Source: Aromatoleum bremense
GTDB lineage: Bacteria; Pseudomonadota; Gammaproteobacteria; Burkholderiales; Rhodocyclaceae
Reading direction: 5' to 3'
DNA: 64,000 nt
Assembly: GCF_017894365.1 (NCBI RefSeq)
Contig: NZ_CP059467.1
Span: forward strand, 372,001 to 436,000
The position numbers and the translations under genes are program-made. Below, in pieces: positions 9,164 through 20,903 of this stretch. Position 1 is the first letter of the stretch. The number at the start of each line of letters is the position of its first letter. The notes below the pieces were generated by a model, which had not been told where the DNA came from, ran no database searches, and worked only from the letters and a program-made list of their open reading frames with translations.

Positions 9164-9948
9164 TCGTCATCGGCTGGCAGGCTCACCCCGACTACCCGCT
9201 CGTCGTGGCCGCGAACCGCGACGAGTTCCTCGCTCGTCCCGCAGTGCCCGCCCACTGGTGGAGCGACGCGCCGGATCTGCTCGCCGGCCGGGATCTCGAG
9301 GGCGGCGGGACGTGGATGGGGGTCACGCGCAGCGGACGCTTCGCGGCATTGACGAATTATCGCGACCCGACGCTGCACCGGCCGGGCGCGCCGTCGCGCG
9401 GCATTCTCGTGCGCGACTGCCTCACTGCCGCCGACAACGCCAATGCCAACGCCCAGGCAACCCTGCGCCGCATTGCTGCGGTCAGTCCGGGCTACGCTGC
9501 GTTCAACATGCTCGTCAGCGACGGTCCACATCTGGGCATCCATGAAAGCACCACCGGCGCCATACGGCTGCTCGAAGCGGGCATCTACGGGCTGTCGAAC
9601 CATCTCCTCGATACGCCGTGGCCCAAGGTCCGGCTCGCCCGCCAGCGCTTCTCCACCGCCCTCGCCCGCCTGCCCGAAGACGAAGAGGACGCGTTCCTCC
9701 CGCTGTTGCGCGACGTCGCTGCGGCGCCCGACAGCCACCTGCCGGAGACGGGCGTCAGCGCAGAGTGGGAGCGCTGGCTGTCGCCCGCCTTCATCCGCGC
9801 GCCGGGTTACGGCACGCGCTGCTCCACCGTGATCACGATGCGGCGCGACGGCGACGTGAGATTCGTCGAATGGACGTGGGATGACCAGGGCGAATTCGCG
9901 AGCGAGGTGCGGCACCGCTTTACCTTACGCACTCCCGTTGCACGCTGA
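9154..9948 (+). CDS. NRDE-family protein (TANGO2-like)
   Basis: A 264-residue protein that begins MCLIVIGWQAHPDYPLVVAANRDEF, containing the N-R-D-E motif that names the family (eukaryotic TANGO2 relatives). The conserved N-terminal Cys2 suggests an Ntn-hydrolase-type nucleophile exposed after Met removal; GGGTWMGVTRSGRFAALTNYR follows, as usual. ATG at 9154 was chosen because it exposes Cys2 and overlaps the DUF4936 stop, suggesting coupling. Biochemical role is not settled for the family; haem or lipid trafficking has been proposed for eukaryotic members. Confidence 0.88.
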   Translation: MCLIVIGWQAHPDYPLVVAANRDEFLARPAVPAHWWSDAPDLLAGRDLEGGGTWMGVTRSGRFAALTNYRDPTLHRPGAPSRGILVRDCLTAADNANANAQATLRRIAAVSPGYAAFNMLVSDGPHLGIHESTTGAIRLLEAGIYGLSNHLLDTPWPKVRLARQRFSTALARLPEDEEDAFLPLLRDVAAAPDSHLPETGVSAEWERWLSPAFIRAPGYGTRCSTVITMRRDGDVRFVEWTWDDQGEFASEVRHRFTLRTPVAR

Positions 9949-10000
9949 GTGGCAGCAGACGCGCCATGCCTGCCGAATCGCCGCGTGCCGCAGGGCTGCC

Positions 10001-12399
<2,399 letters not shown>

Positions 12400-12403
<4 letters not shown>

Positions 12404-14076
12404 ACAGCCTTCCGCAGTTGATGCTCGATCACAGCCCGCACATGATGCTGCTCGTCGAACCAGTCCATCTGGGGATCGTCATGGCCAACCGGATCACCGC
12501 GCAGACGCTCGGATATTCCGGCGAAGAGCTGCTCGCGATGACGATCACCGACATCGAAAGCTCGCTGCAGGACGTTTTCTACTGGGAAGACGTGCGCAAC
12601 GGCCAGTATCGCGAGATCGAGGGCCATGAAGGGCTCTATCACTGCGCCGATGCGTCGATGCTGAACGTCATCAAGTCCGTCCGGGTCGTCGACCACGGCG
12701 GGGCGCCCCTGCTGCTGGTGCAGGCGAGGGACGTTCAGAACGAGCGCAAGGTCGAGGACGCGCTGGAACAGACCTTGTCGCAGCTCAGGGCAACGCTCGA
12801 ATCGACCGGCAACGGAATCCTCGTGATCGACGGGCACGGTCGCATCGCGAGCATGAACCGGCTGTTCAGCACGATGTGGAACATCCCTGACGACTTGCTG
12901 CTCGAGCGCAACGACGCGGCGATCATCGAGTTCATGGCGGAGCACGTCGTCGAGTCGGAAAGCTGTCGCGCACGCCTGCAGGCGATCGTCGACAGCAGCG
13001 AAACCGAGGATCTCCTGCGGCTCGGAGACGGCCGGGTTTTCGAATGCAAGTCGCGCCCGCAATATCTTGGCGAGCGCATCGTCGGCCGCGTGTTCGGCTA
13101 CAACGACATCACCCAGCGCACGCATGCCGAAGAGGCGCTGCGCGACTCGCGCGACAGGCTGGAAGAACGCGTGCGGGAGCGGACCGCGGAACTGGAAACA
13201 GCGAACGCGACGCTGCTGGCCGAGAAGATGCGTCAGGAGGTGCTGATCAGGAAGCTCGAAGAAGCGCAAAACCAGCTGCTGCAGTCAGAAAAGATGGCCT
13301 CCATCGGCCAGCTCGCAGCCGGTGTCGCGCACGAGATCAACAATCCCATAGCGTTTGTAAACTCCAATCTCGGCACCTTGCAGAGGTACGCCAGCGATAT
13401 GTTGAAGCTGCTGGCGGCCTACGAGCAGCTCGAAGACACGCTGGCTCCGGACAAGCTCCAGGATCTCGACCAGTTGAAGAAGGAAGTGGATGCCGCTTAC
13501 CTGAGCGAGGACATCGGCAGCCTGCTGAGCGAGTCCCTCGACGGACTGCAGCGAGTCAAACGCATCGTGCAGGACCTGAAGGACTTCTCGCACGTCGACC
13601 GATCGGAGCGGGAGTGGGCAAACCTGGAGACGGGGCTCGAGAGCACGCTGAACGTCGTGTGGAACGAACTCAAGTACAAGGCCGAGGTGGTCAAGGAATA
13701 CAGCAATCTTCCGCAGATCGAATGTTTCCCGTCGCAGCTCAACCAGGTGTTCATGAACCTGCTGATCAACGCGGCGCACGCGATCGAGAATCGCGGCCGG
13801 ATCACGCTGCGCACGGGGCACGACGAGCAGAACGTCTGGGTGGAAGTGGAAGACACCGGCAAGGGCATCAAGCCGGAGCACGTCGGGCGGATCTTCGAAC
13901 CCTTTTTCACGACCAAGGCGGTCGGCAGAGGCACCGGGCTGGGCCTGTCGCTTTCATACGGAATCGTACACAAGCATGGCGGCCGTATCGAAGTCCGGAG
14001 CGAAGTCGGTACCGGATCGACTTTCAGGGTCGTGCTGCCACGCGACGCAAGCGCCGGTCACAAGGCTCACGGGTAG
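12400..14076 (+). CDS. PAS-domain sensor histidine kinase
   Basis: A 558-residue soluble kinase. Two PAS-like regions (residues about 8-120 and 130-245: LESTGNGILVIDGHGRIASMN), a coiled-coil (LRDSRDRLEERVRERTAELE), then a HisKA-type dimerisation box GQLAAGVAHEINNPIAFVN with phosphoacceptor His311, and a HATPase domain with NQVFMNLLINAAHAIENRG, DTGKGIKPEHVGRIF and GRGTGLGLSLSYGIV. No membrane segment, so it senses inside the cell. No receiver gene is adjacent; the only partner is the coupled HD-GYP protein. Confidence 0.93.
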
Positions 14077-14140
14077 CGAAAGAGCGGAAACCGCGGGCTT
14101 TCGCCGGTGCGCCGGGGCTGGCACGGAGGATTCGGGAGGG

Positions 14141-14208
14141 GGCAGGGACCAGCGGCCGGTCCCTGCCGTAGGCGGGCGGCGACCGCGCTGCCGCATCCGG
14201 CAGCGCGG
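14141..14208. terminator. Two consecutive hairpins between convergent genes
   Basis: GGCAGGGACC/GGTCCCTGCC (14141-14167, 7-base loop) and an 11-bp stem CCGCGCTGCCG/CGGCAGCGCGG (14183-14208, 4-base loop) lie between the convergent kinase gene and the end of the pad operon. No poly-T follows, so they may act as RNA-processing barriers as well as terminators. Confidence 0.5.
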
Positions 14209-14231
14209 CGCTTGCCGCAATGCTTAAGGTA

Positions 14232-14642
14232 TTACGCCGCAGCCAGCGCCTTGGCGAGTTTCGCCTTCAGCCGCTGCGCGGTCTTCTCGGCGCCGACGAC
14301 GAAGCGGCTGTGCTTGCCACGGGCGACTTCCTCGAGCGCGTCGCGCGCGGTGAACTCGAACGTCACGGCCGGGCCATTGACTTCGGTCACGGTCACGGTG
14401 ATCTCGATCCACATGCCGAGCAAGGTCGCACCGACGTGGTCGAGTTCGACGCGCGTGCCGACCGAATCCTTGCCCGGCTCGATATTTTCGAGCAGCAGGT
14501 CGCGGCAGACGACTTCGATGTCGTACAGCAGGCTCGGCGTCGAGTAGACGCGGCAATCGTCGCCCATGAATCCGATCGTGCGACCGGCATCGATGTCGTA
14601 ACGCCGCGTCGAGGTCAGGCCGGCTTTCAGAGTCTCGCTCAT
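14232..14642 (-). CDS. Hotdog-fold acyl-CoA thioesterase (FlK-like)
   Basis: A 136-residue single hotdog domain: SLLYDIEVVCRDLLLENIEPG, VGTRVELDHVGATLLG and VTFEFTARDALEEVARGKH fit the fluoroacetyl-CoA thioesterase-like (YbgC/FlK) group, where His of ELDHVG and Glu of the helix take part in catalysis. It is the last gene of the pad operon, 77 bases after the synthetase-like gene. It could hydrolyse stalled aryl-CoA thioesters and so free CoA; that role is inference from position. Confidence 0.82.
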   Translation of the reverse strand: MSETLKAGLTSTRRYDIDAGRTIGFMGDDCRVYSTPSLLYDIEVVCRDLLLENIEPGKDSVGTRVELDHVGATLLGMWIEITVTVTEVNGPAVTFEFTARDALEEVARGKHSRFVVGAEKTAQRLKAKLAKALAAA

Positions 14643-14719
14643 TTGATTTCCTCCAGTTGTTGCATGTTTTCCAAAGGCAGCCGTCCCGGATGGAGGGCTG
14701 CCGCTTTTTCAGCCAAGGC

Positions 14720-16804
14720 TTACTGATTGCGGTTCTTGATGGCGTCCGCGTTGAGGCGAGCCTCGACGTAGCGGACCAGCGCCCGGGTGCCGCGCCCGCA
14801 GTTGCGGAACACGCACACGCCCTGATCCATCAGGCGGGCAGCCATCGCATCGTAGAGGACGCCGCCGTCGACGATGCCGATCACCGGCTTGTCGTTGCGT
14901 TCGACCAGCGGCGGCATCAGATGGACCGTGCCCTTCGGGTCCGACAGGTCGAAGCCGGGGCGCAGCGTGCTCGATTCGAGGGCGCGGATCGAGGGCGCGG
15001 TCGGGTCGAGACCGACGACGACCGCGTCGATGTTCGGGTCGTCGAGGAAGGCCTGCGTGATCAGCAGGTGCGCCTCGTCGTCAGCGCCGGGATTGATGTC
15101 GATCGGGTTGCGCACTTCGACCAGCGCGTCGAGCCGCTTCGCGGCAAGGATCTCCTCGACGCGTTTGACGGTCGCGTCCTCGAGCACGCCCATGTCCAGC
15201 GCGAAAGTCTCGGAGACGATCGAATCGGCCATGCCGACGGCCTCGAAACCGGCGCCGCTGATCGCCCCGATGCGTTTGCCGACGGTTTTGTGATGCAGCG
15301 CTCCGGCAATGTAGAAGAGATCGTCGAACGTGTTGAAGTCGTCCGCGACGATCGCTCCGGCCTGGCGCAGCACCGACTCGAACAGCACCGGATCGCCGGC
15401 GATGGAAGCCGTATGGCCCATGACGCCGCCGGCACCGGCTTCGGTGCGGCCGGACTTGTAGACGACGACCTGCTTGCCGCTGACGACCGCCTTGCGTACC
15501 GCCTTGGCGAAATCGAGTCCGTCGCCGTCCTTGAAGCCTTCGATGTAGACGCCGATCGTCTCGATATCCGGCCGTTCGGCGAAGAAACCGAGCATGTCGC
15601 CGTGCGTCAGGTCGGTCTGGTTGCCGAGGGCGAGCATGAAGCGCGGGTCGAGCCACGGATTCTGCGACAGCCGCGTGATCATGAACGCGCCGCTCTGGCT
15701 CAGCATCACCGAGTTGCGTTCGGGCTTTTTCTGCGGTTTGGGCAGGCGCTCGAGCGGGATGAACCAGGAATCGTAGCCGCCCGGATGCGACACCACGCCG
15801 AGGCAGTTCGCGCCGAGGAAGATCGGCCCGCCGTCGGGTCTGCCGTGTGCCGCATTGATGCGCGCCGCGAGCGCCGCGGCCGGTTCCCTGCTCTTCGCCG
15901 TCTCGCCGAGGCTGCCGGGAATCAGCATCACCGACTCGACCGCGTCGGTTTCGATGATCTCGTCGACGAGGCCGTACACCGCATCGGCAGCAACCGCGAC
16001 GATCAAGAGGTCGAGCTTGTGGTCGAGCGCCTTGAGGCTCTCGACGCAGCGCACGCCGTCGATCTCGGTCTCGCCGGGGCGCAGGATCGTCAGTTTTTCC
16101 TTCGGATAGCCGCTGCCCATCAGGTTCTTCAGGATGATGCGGCCGAAATTCATGCTCGTCGCCGACACGCCGATGATGCCGATCGACTGGGGATGGATGA
16201 GCTTGTCGATCTTGTGCACCGGACGCGGCAGGCGGCCCGCGACCGGGGCGCCGAACTCGAAGCGGGCGCTGCCGACGGTCGGCTTCTTGTTGAACTGCAC
16301 CGAGTCGAGTTCGAGCGTGCGCAGCACGAACGGCGCCTGCGGGTTGGCCGCGGAATACTCGCGCGCGAGGCCGAGCATCAGGCCGAAGCAGAATTCGAGC
16401 ACCTGGTCCGGCGGACGGCGTCCGTCACGCTGTGCCAGCGCTGCCATCTTCCGGTACGCGAGCGTGCGCCGGAACAGGCCGAGAAAGTCGGCGGCGTCGG
16501 TCAGTTCGACCGAGGCTGAAACGCTCGCGCGGTCCTTGCGGAAATTGTCGCGGTCGAGCTGCGCATCGATGCCGCCCTGCCCTGCGGTGATAACGATGCC
16601 GAACTCGCGCGTGTTGTTCAATTCGATGCGAAGATCGACGCCGCCCGGCGTCCCCTCGGCCAACGCGGCGCCGAAGCTCGCAACGAACTTTTCGAGTTCC
16701 GCGGCGTTGAGCGCGTCGCGCCCTTCCGATGCCGCCTGCTTGAACAGCTCTCCGGCCACGGCGTTCACCGTCGCGCCCGGATTGAAGGTCGACCGATCGT
16801 TCAC
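14720..16804 (-). CDS. Acyl-CoA synthetase (ADP-forming)-like protein with reduced ATP-grasp part
   Basis: A 694-residue protein. From about residue 205 it has the alpha part of NDP-forming acyl-CoA synthetases: a CoA-binding Rossmann domain (SIGIIGVSATSMNFGRIILKN), a succinyl-CoA-ligase-like domain with SVMLSQSGAFMITRL, and the swinging-histidine loop (MGHTASIAGDPVLFESVL). The first ~200 residues resemble only the C-terminal half of an ATP-grasp domain (REFGIVITAGQGGIDAQL; LRTLELDSVQF); the lysine-bearing nucleotide half is not there. It follows padJ by 75 bases and is likely co-transcribed. Either it needs a separate ATP-grasp subunit, or it has another CoA-handling role. Confidence 0.75.
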   Translation of the reverse strand: MNDRSTFNPGATVNAVAGELFKQAASEGRDALNAAELEKFVASFGAALAEGTPGGVDLRIELNNTREFGIVITAGQGGIDAQLDRDNFRKDRASVSASVELTDAADFLGLFRRTLAYRKMAALAQRDGRRPPDQVLEFCFGLMLGLAREYSAANPQAPFVLRTLELDSVQFNKKPTVGSARFEFGAPVAGRLPRPVHKIDKLIHPQSIGIIGVSATSMNFGRIILKNLMGSGYPKEKLTILRPGETEIDGVRCVESLKALDHKLDLLIVAVAADAVYGLVDEIIETDAVESVMLIPGSLGETAKSREPAAALAARINAAHGRPDGGPIFLGANCLGVVSHPGGYDSWFIPLERLPKPQKKPERNSVMLSQSGAFMITRLSQNPWLDPRFMLALGNQTDLTHGDMLGFFAERPDIETIGVYIEGFKDGDGLDFAKAVRKAVVSGKQVVVYKSGRTEAGAGGVMGHTASIAGDPVLFESVLRQAGAIVADDFNTFDDLFYIAGALHHKTVGKRIGAISGAGFEAVGMADSIVSETFALDMGVLEDATVKRVEEILAAKRLDALVEVRNPIDINPGADDEAHLLITQAFLDDPNIDAVVVGLDPTAPSIRALESSTLRPGFDLSDPKGTVHLMPPLVERNDKPVIGIVDGGVLYDAMAARLMDQGVCVFRNCGRGTRALVRYVEARLNADAIKNRNQ

Positions 16805-16879
16805 TGTGCTGTCTCCGTTATCGCCCCGCGGCTTGCCGCACGGCTTTTGTTGGAATTCCCTTCTGCTACCGGTGCCGTA

Positions 16880-18229
16880 TCACACACTCGCCTTCGGCCG
16901 CTTGTCGACGACGCGCTTCGCCTTGCCGACCTGCGTGCGCTCGATGCTGTCCGTCTCGAGCACATGGACGTCAGCCGACACGCCGACCGCGCTCTTGATC
17001 TCGTGGCGGAGCTCGGTCGCGATCGCGGCGCGCTGGCTCGCACTGAGCACCTCCGACAGGTCGTGGCGCACTTCGGCAAGCACCGTCATCTCGTCCATGT
17101 GGTGCTCGCGAGTGATCTGCAGCTGGTAATGGCCACACAGGCATTCATGCTTGAGCAGGATTTCCTCGATCTGCGTCGGGAAGACGTTCACGCCGCGGAT
17201 GATCAGCATGTCGTCACTGCGGCCGGTGATCTTGCCGATGCGGCGCATCGTCCGCGCGGTCCCCGGCAGCAGCACGGTGAGGTCGCGCGTGCGGTAGCGG
17301 ATGATCGGCAGCGCTTCCTTCGTCAGCGACGTGAACACGAGCTCGCCCGGTTCGCCGTCGGGCAGCACTTCGCCCGTCTCGGGATCGATGATTTCGGGAT
17401 AGAAATGGTCTTCCCAGATGTGCGGGCCGTCCTTCGTCTCGATGCATTCGCAGGCGACGCCCGGACCGACGACTTCGGACAGACCGTAGATGTCGATCGC
17501 ATCGATGCCGAGGCGCGTCTCGATCTCGCGGCGCATCTCGTTGGTCCAGGGTTCGGCGCCGAACACGCCGAGGCGCAGCGACGTCGAAGCCGGATCGATG
17601 CCCTGGCGCTGCAACTCGTCGGCGATCGTCAGCATGTATGACGGCGTCGCGAGGATGATCGTCGGGCCGAATTCGCGGATCAGCTGCACCTGTTTCTCGG
17701 TGTTGCCACCACCCATCGGGATCACCGCAGCGCCGAGATTCTCGCCGCCGTAATGCGCCCCGAGGCCGCCGGTGAACAAGCCGTAGCCGTAGGAATTCAG
17801 GATGATGTCGTTGCGCGTGCCGCCGGCGGCGCGCAGCGATCGGCCCATGACGCCCGCCCACATCGCGATGTCGTTCTTCGTGTAGCCGACGACGGTCGGA
17901 AGACCGGTCGTGCCGGACGAGGCGTGCACGCGCACGATCTCGCTCATCGGCACCGCGAACATCCCGTAGGGGTAGTTCTCGCGCAGCGCCGATTTCGTCG
18001 TGAAGGGGAAACGGGCGAGATCGGACAATTGCTTCAGGTCGGACGGATGCACGCCGGCCGCGTCGAAAGCGGCGCGGTAATGGGGCACGTTGTCGTATGC
18101 GTGCTGCAGCGACCATTTCATCCGTTCGAGCTGCAGCGCGGCAAGTTCCTCGCGGCTCGCCTTCTCGATCGGTTCCAGTTCGTCACCTGCCGGGGGGCGC
18201 CCCGACTCCCAGTCTTGTCTAGCCGCCAT
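16880..18229 (-). CDS. padJ: Phenylacetate-CoA ligase (AMP-forming)
   Basis: Activates phenylacetate with ATP and CoA to phenylacetyl-CoA, the entry step of the pathway encoded upstream. 449 residues, the normal PaaK/PadJ size. Motifs: adenylate-forming P-loop VHASSGTTGLPTVVGYT, YGLSEVVGPGVACE, PGELVFTSLTKEALPIIRYRTRDL, and the hinge ITGRSDDMLIIRGVNVFPTQIE. The ATG at 18229 lies 11 bases inside the end of padI, so translation is coupled. Product assignment rests on the PaaK fold plus operon context; a related aryl acetate cannot be excluded. Confidence 0.93.
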   Translation of the reverse strand: MAARQDWESGRPPAGDELEPIEKASREELAALQLERMKWSLQHAYDNVPHYRAAFDAAGVHPSDLKQLSDLARFPFTTKSALRENYPYGMFAVPMSEIVRVHASSGTTGLPTVVGYTKNDIAMWAGVMGRSLRAAGGTRNDIILNSYGYGLFTGGLGAHYGGENLGAAVIPMGGGNTEKQVQLIREFGPTIILATPSYMLTIADELQRQGIDPASTSLRLGVFGAEPWTNEMRREIETRLGIDAIDIYGLSEVVGPGVACECIETKDGPHIWEDHFYPEIIDPETGEVLPDGEPGELVFTSLTKEALPIIRYRTRDLTVLLPGTARTMRRIGKITGRSDDMLIIRGVNVFPTQIEEILLKHECLCGHYQLQITREHHMDEMTVLAEVRHDLSEVLSASQRAAIATELRHEIKSAVGVSADVHVLETDSIERTQVGKAKRVVDKRPKASV

Positions 18230-19601
18230 GGGCTTGCTCCGAAAAACGTTGTACGAATTTTGCATTTTCCACGACCTTCCCCTGAATATGCTCGATCTGC
18301 GCGGGGCTGAGGTGGCGGAAGCGTCCCATGGCCTTGAGATAGTCGGTGACCGGCAGGGGGTCGTCGACGGGGCGGGTGAAGTTGAGGCCCTCGCCCGGGG
18401 TGAATTCCCACAGCATGACGAAGTTGGTCTCGACGGCTTTCCGCGCGACCTCCATGTTCTGGTCGGACGCAAAGCGCCAGCCGGTCGTGCACGGCGAATA
18501 CACATGCACGTAGGCGAAACCGGTTTTCGACGCCTCGATCGCGCGCTCGAGCTTCGCGTAGAGGTCCTCCATGTAGGCGGTCGAGGCGGTCGCGACATAC
18601 GCGCAGCGATGGTTCACCATGATCAGCGGCAGGTTCTTCGCGTCCTGCGTCTTGCCCTGCGCCGGCTGCCCCGCGGCGCAGCCCGCGCCGATCGGCGTCG
18701 TCGAGGTCCAGGCGCCGTACGGCGTGCAGCTCGAGCGCTGCATGCCGGTGTTCATGTAGCCCTCGTTGTCGACGACCATGAAGAGCATCTGCTCGCCGCG
18801 CTCGGCCGCCCCCGACAGCGACTGGAAGCCGACATCGGAGGCCCCGCCGTCGCCGGCGATCGCGAGCGCGGTCACCTCGCGCCCCATCCTCTTGAACTGG
18901 CGCTTGACGCCCGCGAGCATCGCCGCGGTGTTCGTCAGGAGCGGATGGAACACCGGCACTTTCGTGCCGGTCGTGCCGTTGAAGCCGACCGAGCCCATGC
19001 CGGGTACGCACCCCGGAGGGGTCGCGAGCACCGTGTCGGGGCCGACGCGGCGCAGCGTGTGGCGCATCAAGAGCTCCGTGTTGCAGCCCTGGCAGCCGGC
19101 CAAGCCCGGCGCGAACAGATCCTCCCAGTCGCCGACCTCATTGTAGATCTTGGCCGTCGTCACGTACGTGAGCGCCCCTTTCGGGCACGCCGGCACGCAC
19201 GCGGGGCGCCCGTCACAGGTGTCGCACTTGGCGACGTGCCCCGTGGCTTGCTCCAACGCGATGCCGCCGTACGCACAGCCGACCGTGCACAGCAGGCAAT
19301 CGACGCATTTCGAAGCGTCCCAGCCGATCACGCCCGACGCACCGTCCTTGGCAAGCGCGCCTGCCGGACACACGGTGACGCATTTCGGATCGGCGCACTG
19401 GCGGCACAGCGCCAGCTCGAACGCGTTTTCAGTGGCGTCCTCAGTGGCGTCCTTAGTGGCATTACCTCGGCCGACGATCTGGATGCGCGAGCGCGCCGTG
19501 TCGGAAGTCCCGGTCTTGGCCTGCGCGCAGGCCATCATGCAATCGCCGCAGCCGTCGCACTTGGCGGGGTCGAAGGCGATCGTGCTGTAAGCTCGTCCCA
19601 T
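18219..19601 (-). CDS. padI: Phenylglyoxylate:acceptor oxidoreductase, TPP/Fe-S (beta-type) subunit
   Basis: Part of the complex that decarboxylates phenylglyoxylate to benzoyl-CoA + CO2. 460 residues. The first ~145 form a polyferredoxin with 16 cysteines in four groups (15/18/21/25, 66/69/74/78, 99/102/105/109, 126/129/135/139), enough for four [4Fe-4S] clusters. The rest is the thiamine-diphosphate domain of 2-oxoacid oxidoreductases: TELLMRHTLRRVG, ALAIAGDGGASDVGFQSL and VVDNEGYMNTGMQRS. ATG 19601 follows AAGGAG. Between the first two Cys groups sits a three-fold ATxD/N repeat (residues 48-59). Gap to padH 23 bases; overlaps padJ. Confidence 0.92.
   Translation of the reverse strand: MGRAYSTIAFDPAKCDGCGDCMMACAQAKTGTSDTARSRIQIVGRGNATKDATEDATENAFELALCRQCADPKCVTVCPAGALAKDGASGVIGWDASKCVDCLLCTVGCAYGGIALEQATGHVAKCDTCDGRPACVPACPKGALTYVTTAKIYNEVGDWEDLFAPGLAGCQGCNTELLMRHTLRRVGPDTVLATPPGCVPGMGSVGFNGTTGTKVPVFHPLLTNTAAMLAGVKRQFKRMGREVTALAIAGDGGASDVGFQSLSGAAERGEQMLFMVVDNEGYMNTGMQRSSCTPYGAWTSTTPIGAGCAAGQPAQGKTQDAKNLPLIMVNHRCAYVATASTAYMEDLYAKLERAIEASKTGFAYVHVYSPCTTGWRFASDQNMEVARKAVETNFVMLWEFTPGEGLNFTRPVDDPLPVTDYLKAMGRFRHLSPAQIEHIQGKVVENAKFVQRFSEQAHGG
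19430..19463. repeat. 12-bp tandem repeat inside padI
   Basis: Two identical 12-bp units (cagtggcgtcct, 19430-19441 and 19442-19453) and a third partial, diverged unit. On the coding strand they give ATKD-ATED-ATEN. The period is a multiple of three, so gain or loss of a unit keeps the frame. Confidence 0.9.
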
Positions 19602-19624
19602 ATCTGCTCCTTGATCGGGCGCTT

Positions 19625-20890
19625 CTAGCGCCACGTCCTCGACATCAGCTCACGGCCGACTTTGAGCGGGTCGGCGACCAGGCGCTCCTTGACTGCCGTG
19701 AGGTCCATGCGCCGCACGATCAGCTGCGCCATGATGCCGCCGTCGAAGAATTCATTGACCCCGAAGATGCCGGCGAGCCGTCCGTCGCGGAAGATCGCCT
19801 TCAGGTAGCGCCCGGTTTTTTCGTCGAAGCGGGTCATGACCTCACTGCCTGCGGGCGCCTCGCTCGAGCCCACCGAGATCGCATGCCGGCCGAAGAAGTG
19901 GTAGGTGTTGAGTGGCACGCCGCCCGCGTAAGGGCGGATGCCCGCATCGCCCGCCATCGCCATGCCGGCGAGGCGCCCCTGCTCGGTGGCCGAAGGCAGG
20001 ATGGCGTTGACGCGCGGCGTCGGCGAGAAGAAATGCTTCGCCTGCGCGCAGTCGCCCGCTGCCCAGACGTTCGGGCGACTGGTGCGCATCGTGTCGTCGA
20101 CGAGGATGCCGTGCTCGAACGCGACGCCGCTGCCGTCGAGGTAGTCGAGGTTCGGCTTGACGCCGGTCGCCACGAGCAGGAGATCGGCTTCGAGCGTCGT
20201 GCCGTTGGCGAGCGTCAGGCGCGCACCCACCGATGAGGGCTCGAGGCGCACGACGCGGCTGCCGGTCAGGATCTTCGCGCCGTTGTCGATAAAGGCCTGC
20301 TCGATCATCTGCGCGGCAACTTTGTCGAAGTAGCCCGCGGTGAGCTGGTCGCTCATCTCGACGATGGTCACGCTCGCGCCCGCCTTGACGAGGTTCTCCG
20401 CGGCGTGCATGCCGACGAGGCCCGCGCCGAGCACCACCGCCTGGCGCGACTGCGCGATCGCCTCGCGCAGCCCGAGCGCGTCGTCGAGGGTGCGCAGCAC
20501 GTGGTAGGCGACGGTGTCGATGCCCGGGATCGGCGGGATCGCGGGCGAGGTGCCGGTGGCGAGCAAGAGCTTGTCGTAGGCGAGGTGCGTGCCGTCGGCC
20601 AGTTCCGCGGTGTTCGCGTCCGCGTCGAGTGCGGCGAGTCCCGCACCCGGCCGGTAGCTCACCGCGTTGCGGGCGAAGAAGTCGTCGTCCCTGAGGAACA
20701 CGCGCTCGGGCGCGGATTTTCCGGACACGACGTAGGGCAGCACGGTCGGCGAATACGGCAGGTGGGCGTCGCGCGTCACCACCGTCAGGGTGCCGGTCGC
20801 GTCATGCATGCGGATCGCGCTGATCGCCTCGAGCGCCGCGTGGCTGCTGCCGACGACGAGGTATTGGGTGTGTTCCATTGCTGGTTCCAT
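19625..20890 (-). CDS. padH: Phenylglyoxylate:acceptor oxidoreductase, FAD/NAD(P)-binding subunit
   Basis: A 421-residue pyridine-nucleotide-disulphide-oxidoreductase-type flavoprotein. FAD-binding start YLVVGSSHAALEAISAIRM, NAD(H) Rossmann motif VVLGAGLVGMHAAENLVKAGA, and the late FAD motif VWAAGDCAQAKHFF. This subunit is expected to pass electrons from the Fe-S/TPP core to NAD+, which explains why the Azoarcus enzyme is NAD+-dependent rather than ferredoxin-only. ATG 20890 lies 13 bases after padG; ATG 20878 is an alternative. No redox-active CxxxxC disulphide is seen, consistent with an electron-transfer rather than a disulphide-reductase role. Confidence 0.9.
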   Translation of the reverse strand: MEPAMEHTQYLVVGSSHAALEAISAIRMHDATGTLTVVTRDAHLPYSPTVLPYVVSGKSAPERVFLRDDDFFARNAVSYRPGAGLAALDADANTAELADGTHLAYDKLLLATGTSPAIPPIPGIDTVAYHVLRTLDDALGLREAIAQSRQAVVLGAGLVGMHAAENLVKAGASVTIVEMSDQLTAGYFDKVAAQMIEQAFIDNGAKILTGSRVVRLEPSSVGARLTLANGTTLEADLLLVATGVKPNLDYLDGSGVAFEHGILVDDTMRTSRPNVWAAGDCAQAKHFFSPTPRVNAILPSATEQGRLAGMAMAGDAGIRPYAGGVPLNTYHFFGRHAISVGSSEAPAGSEVMTRFDEKTGRYLKAIFRDGRLAGIFGVNEFFDGGIMAQLIVRRMDLTAVKERLVADPLKVGRELMSRTWR

Positions 20891-20903
20891 GGTTCTGCCG
20901 CCC

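Noticed and set aside
14657..16519. 620-codon plus-strand frame opposite the synthetase-like gene
   Set aside because: Same mirror-frame effect; no recognisable motif.
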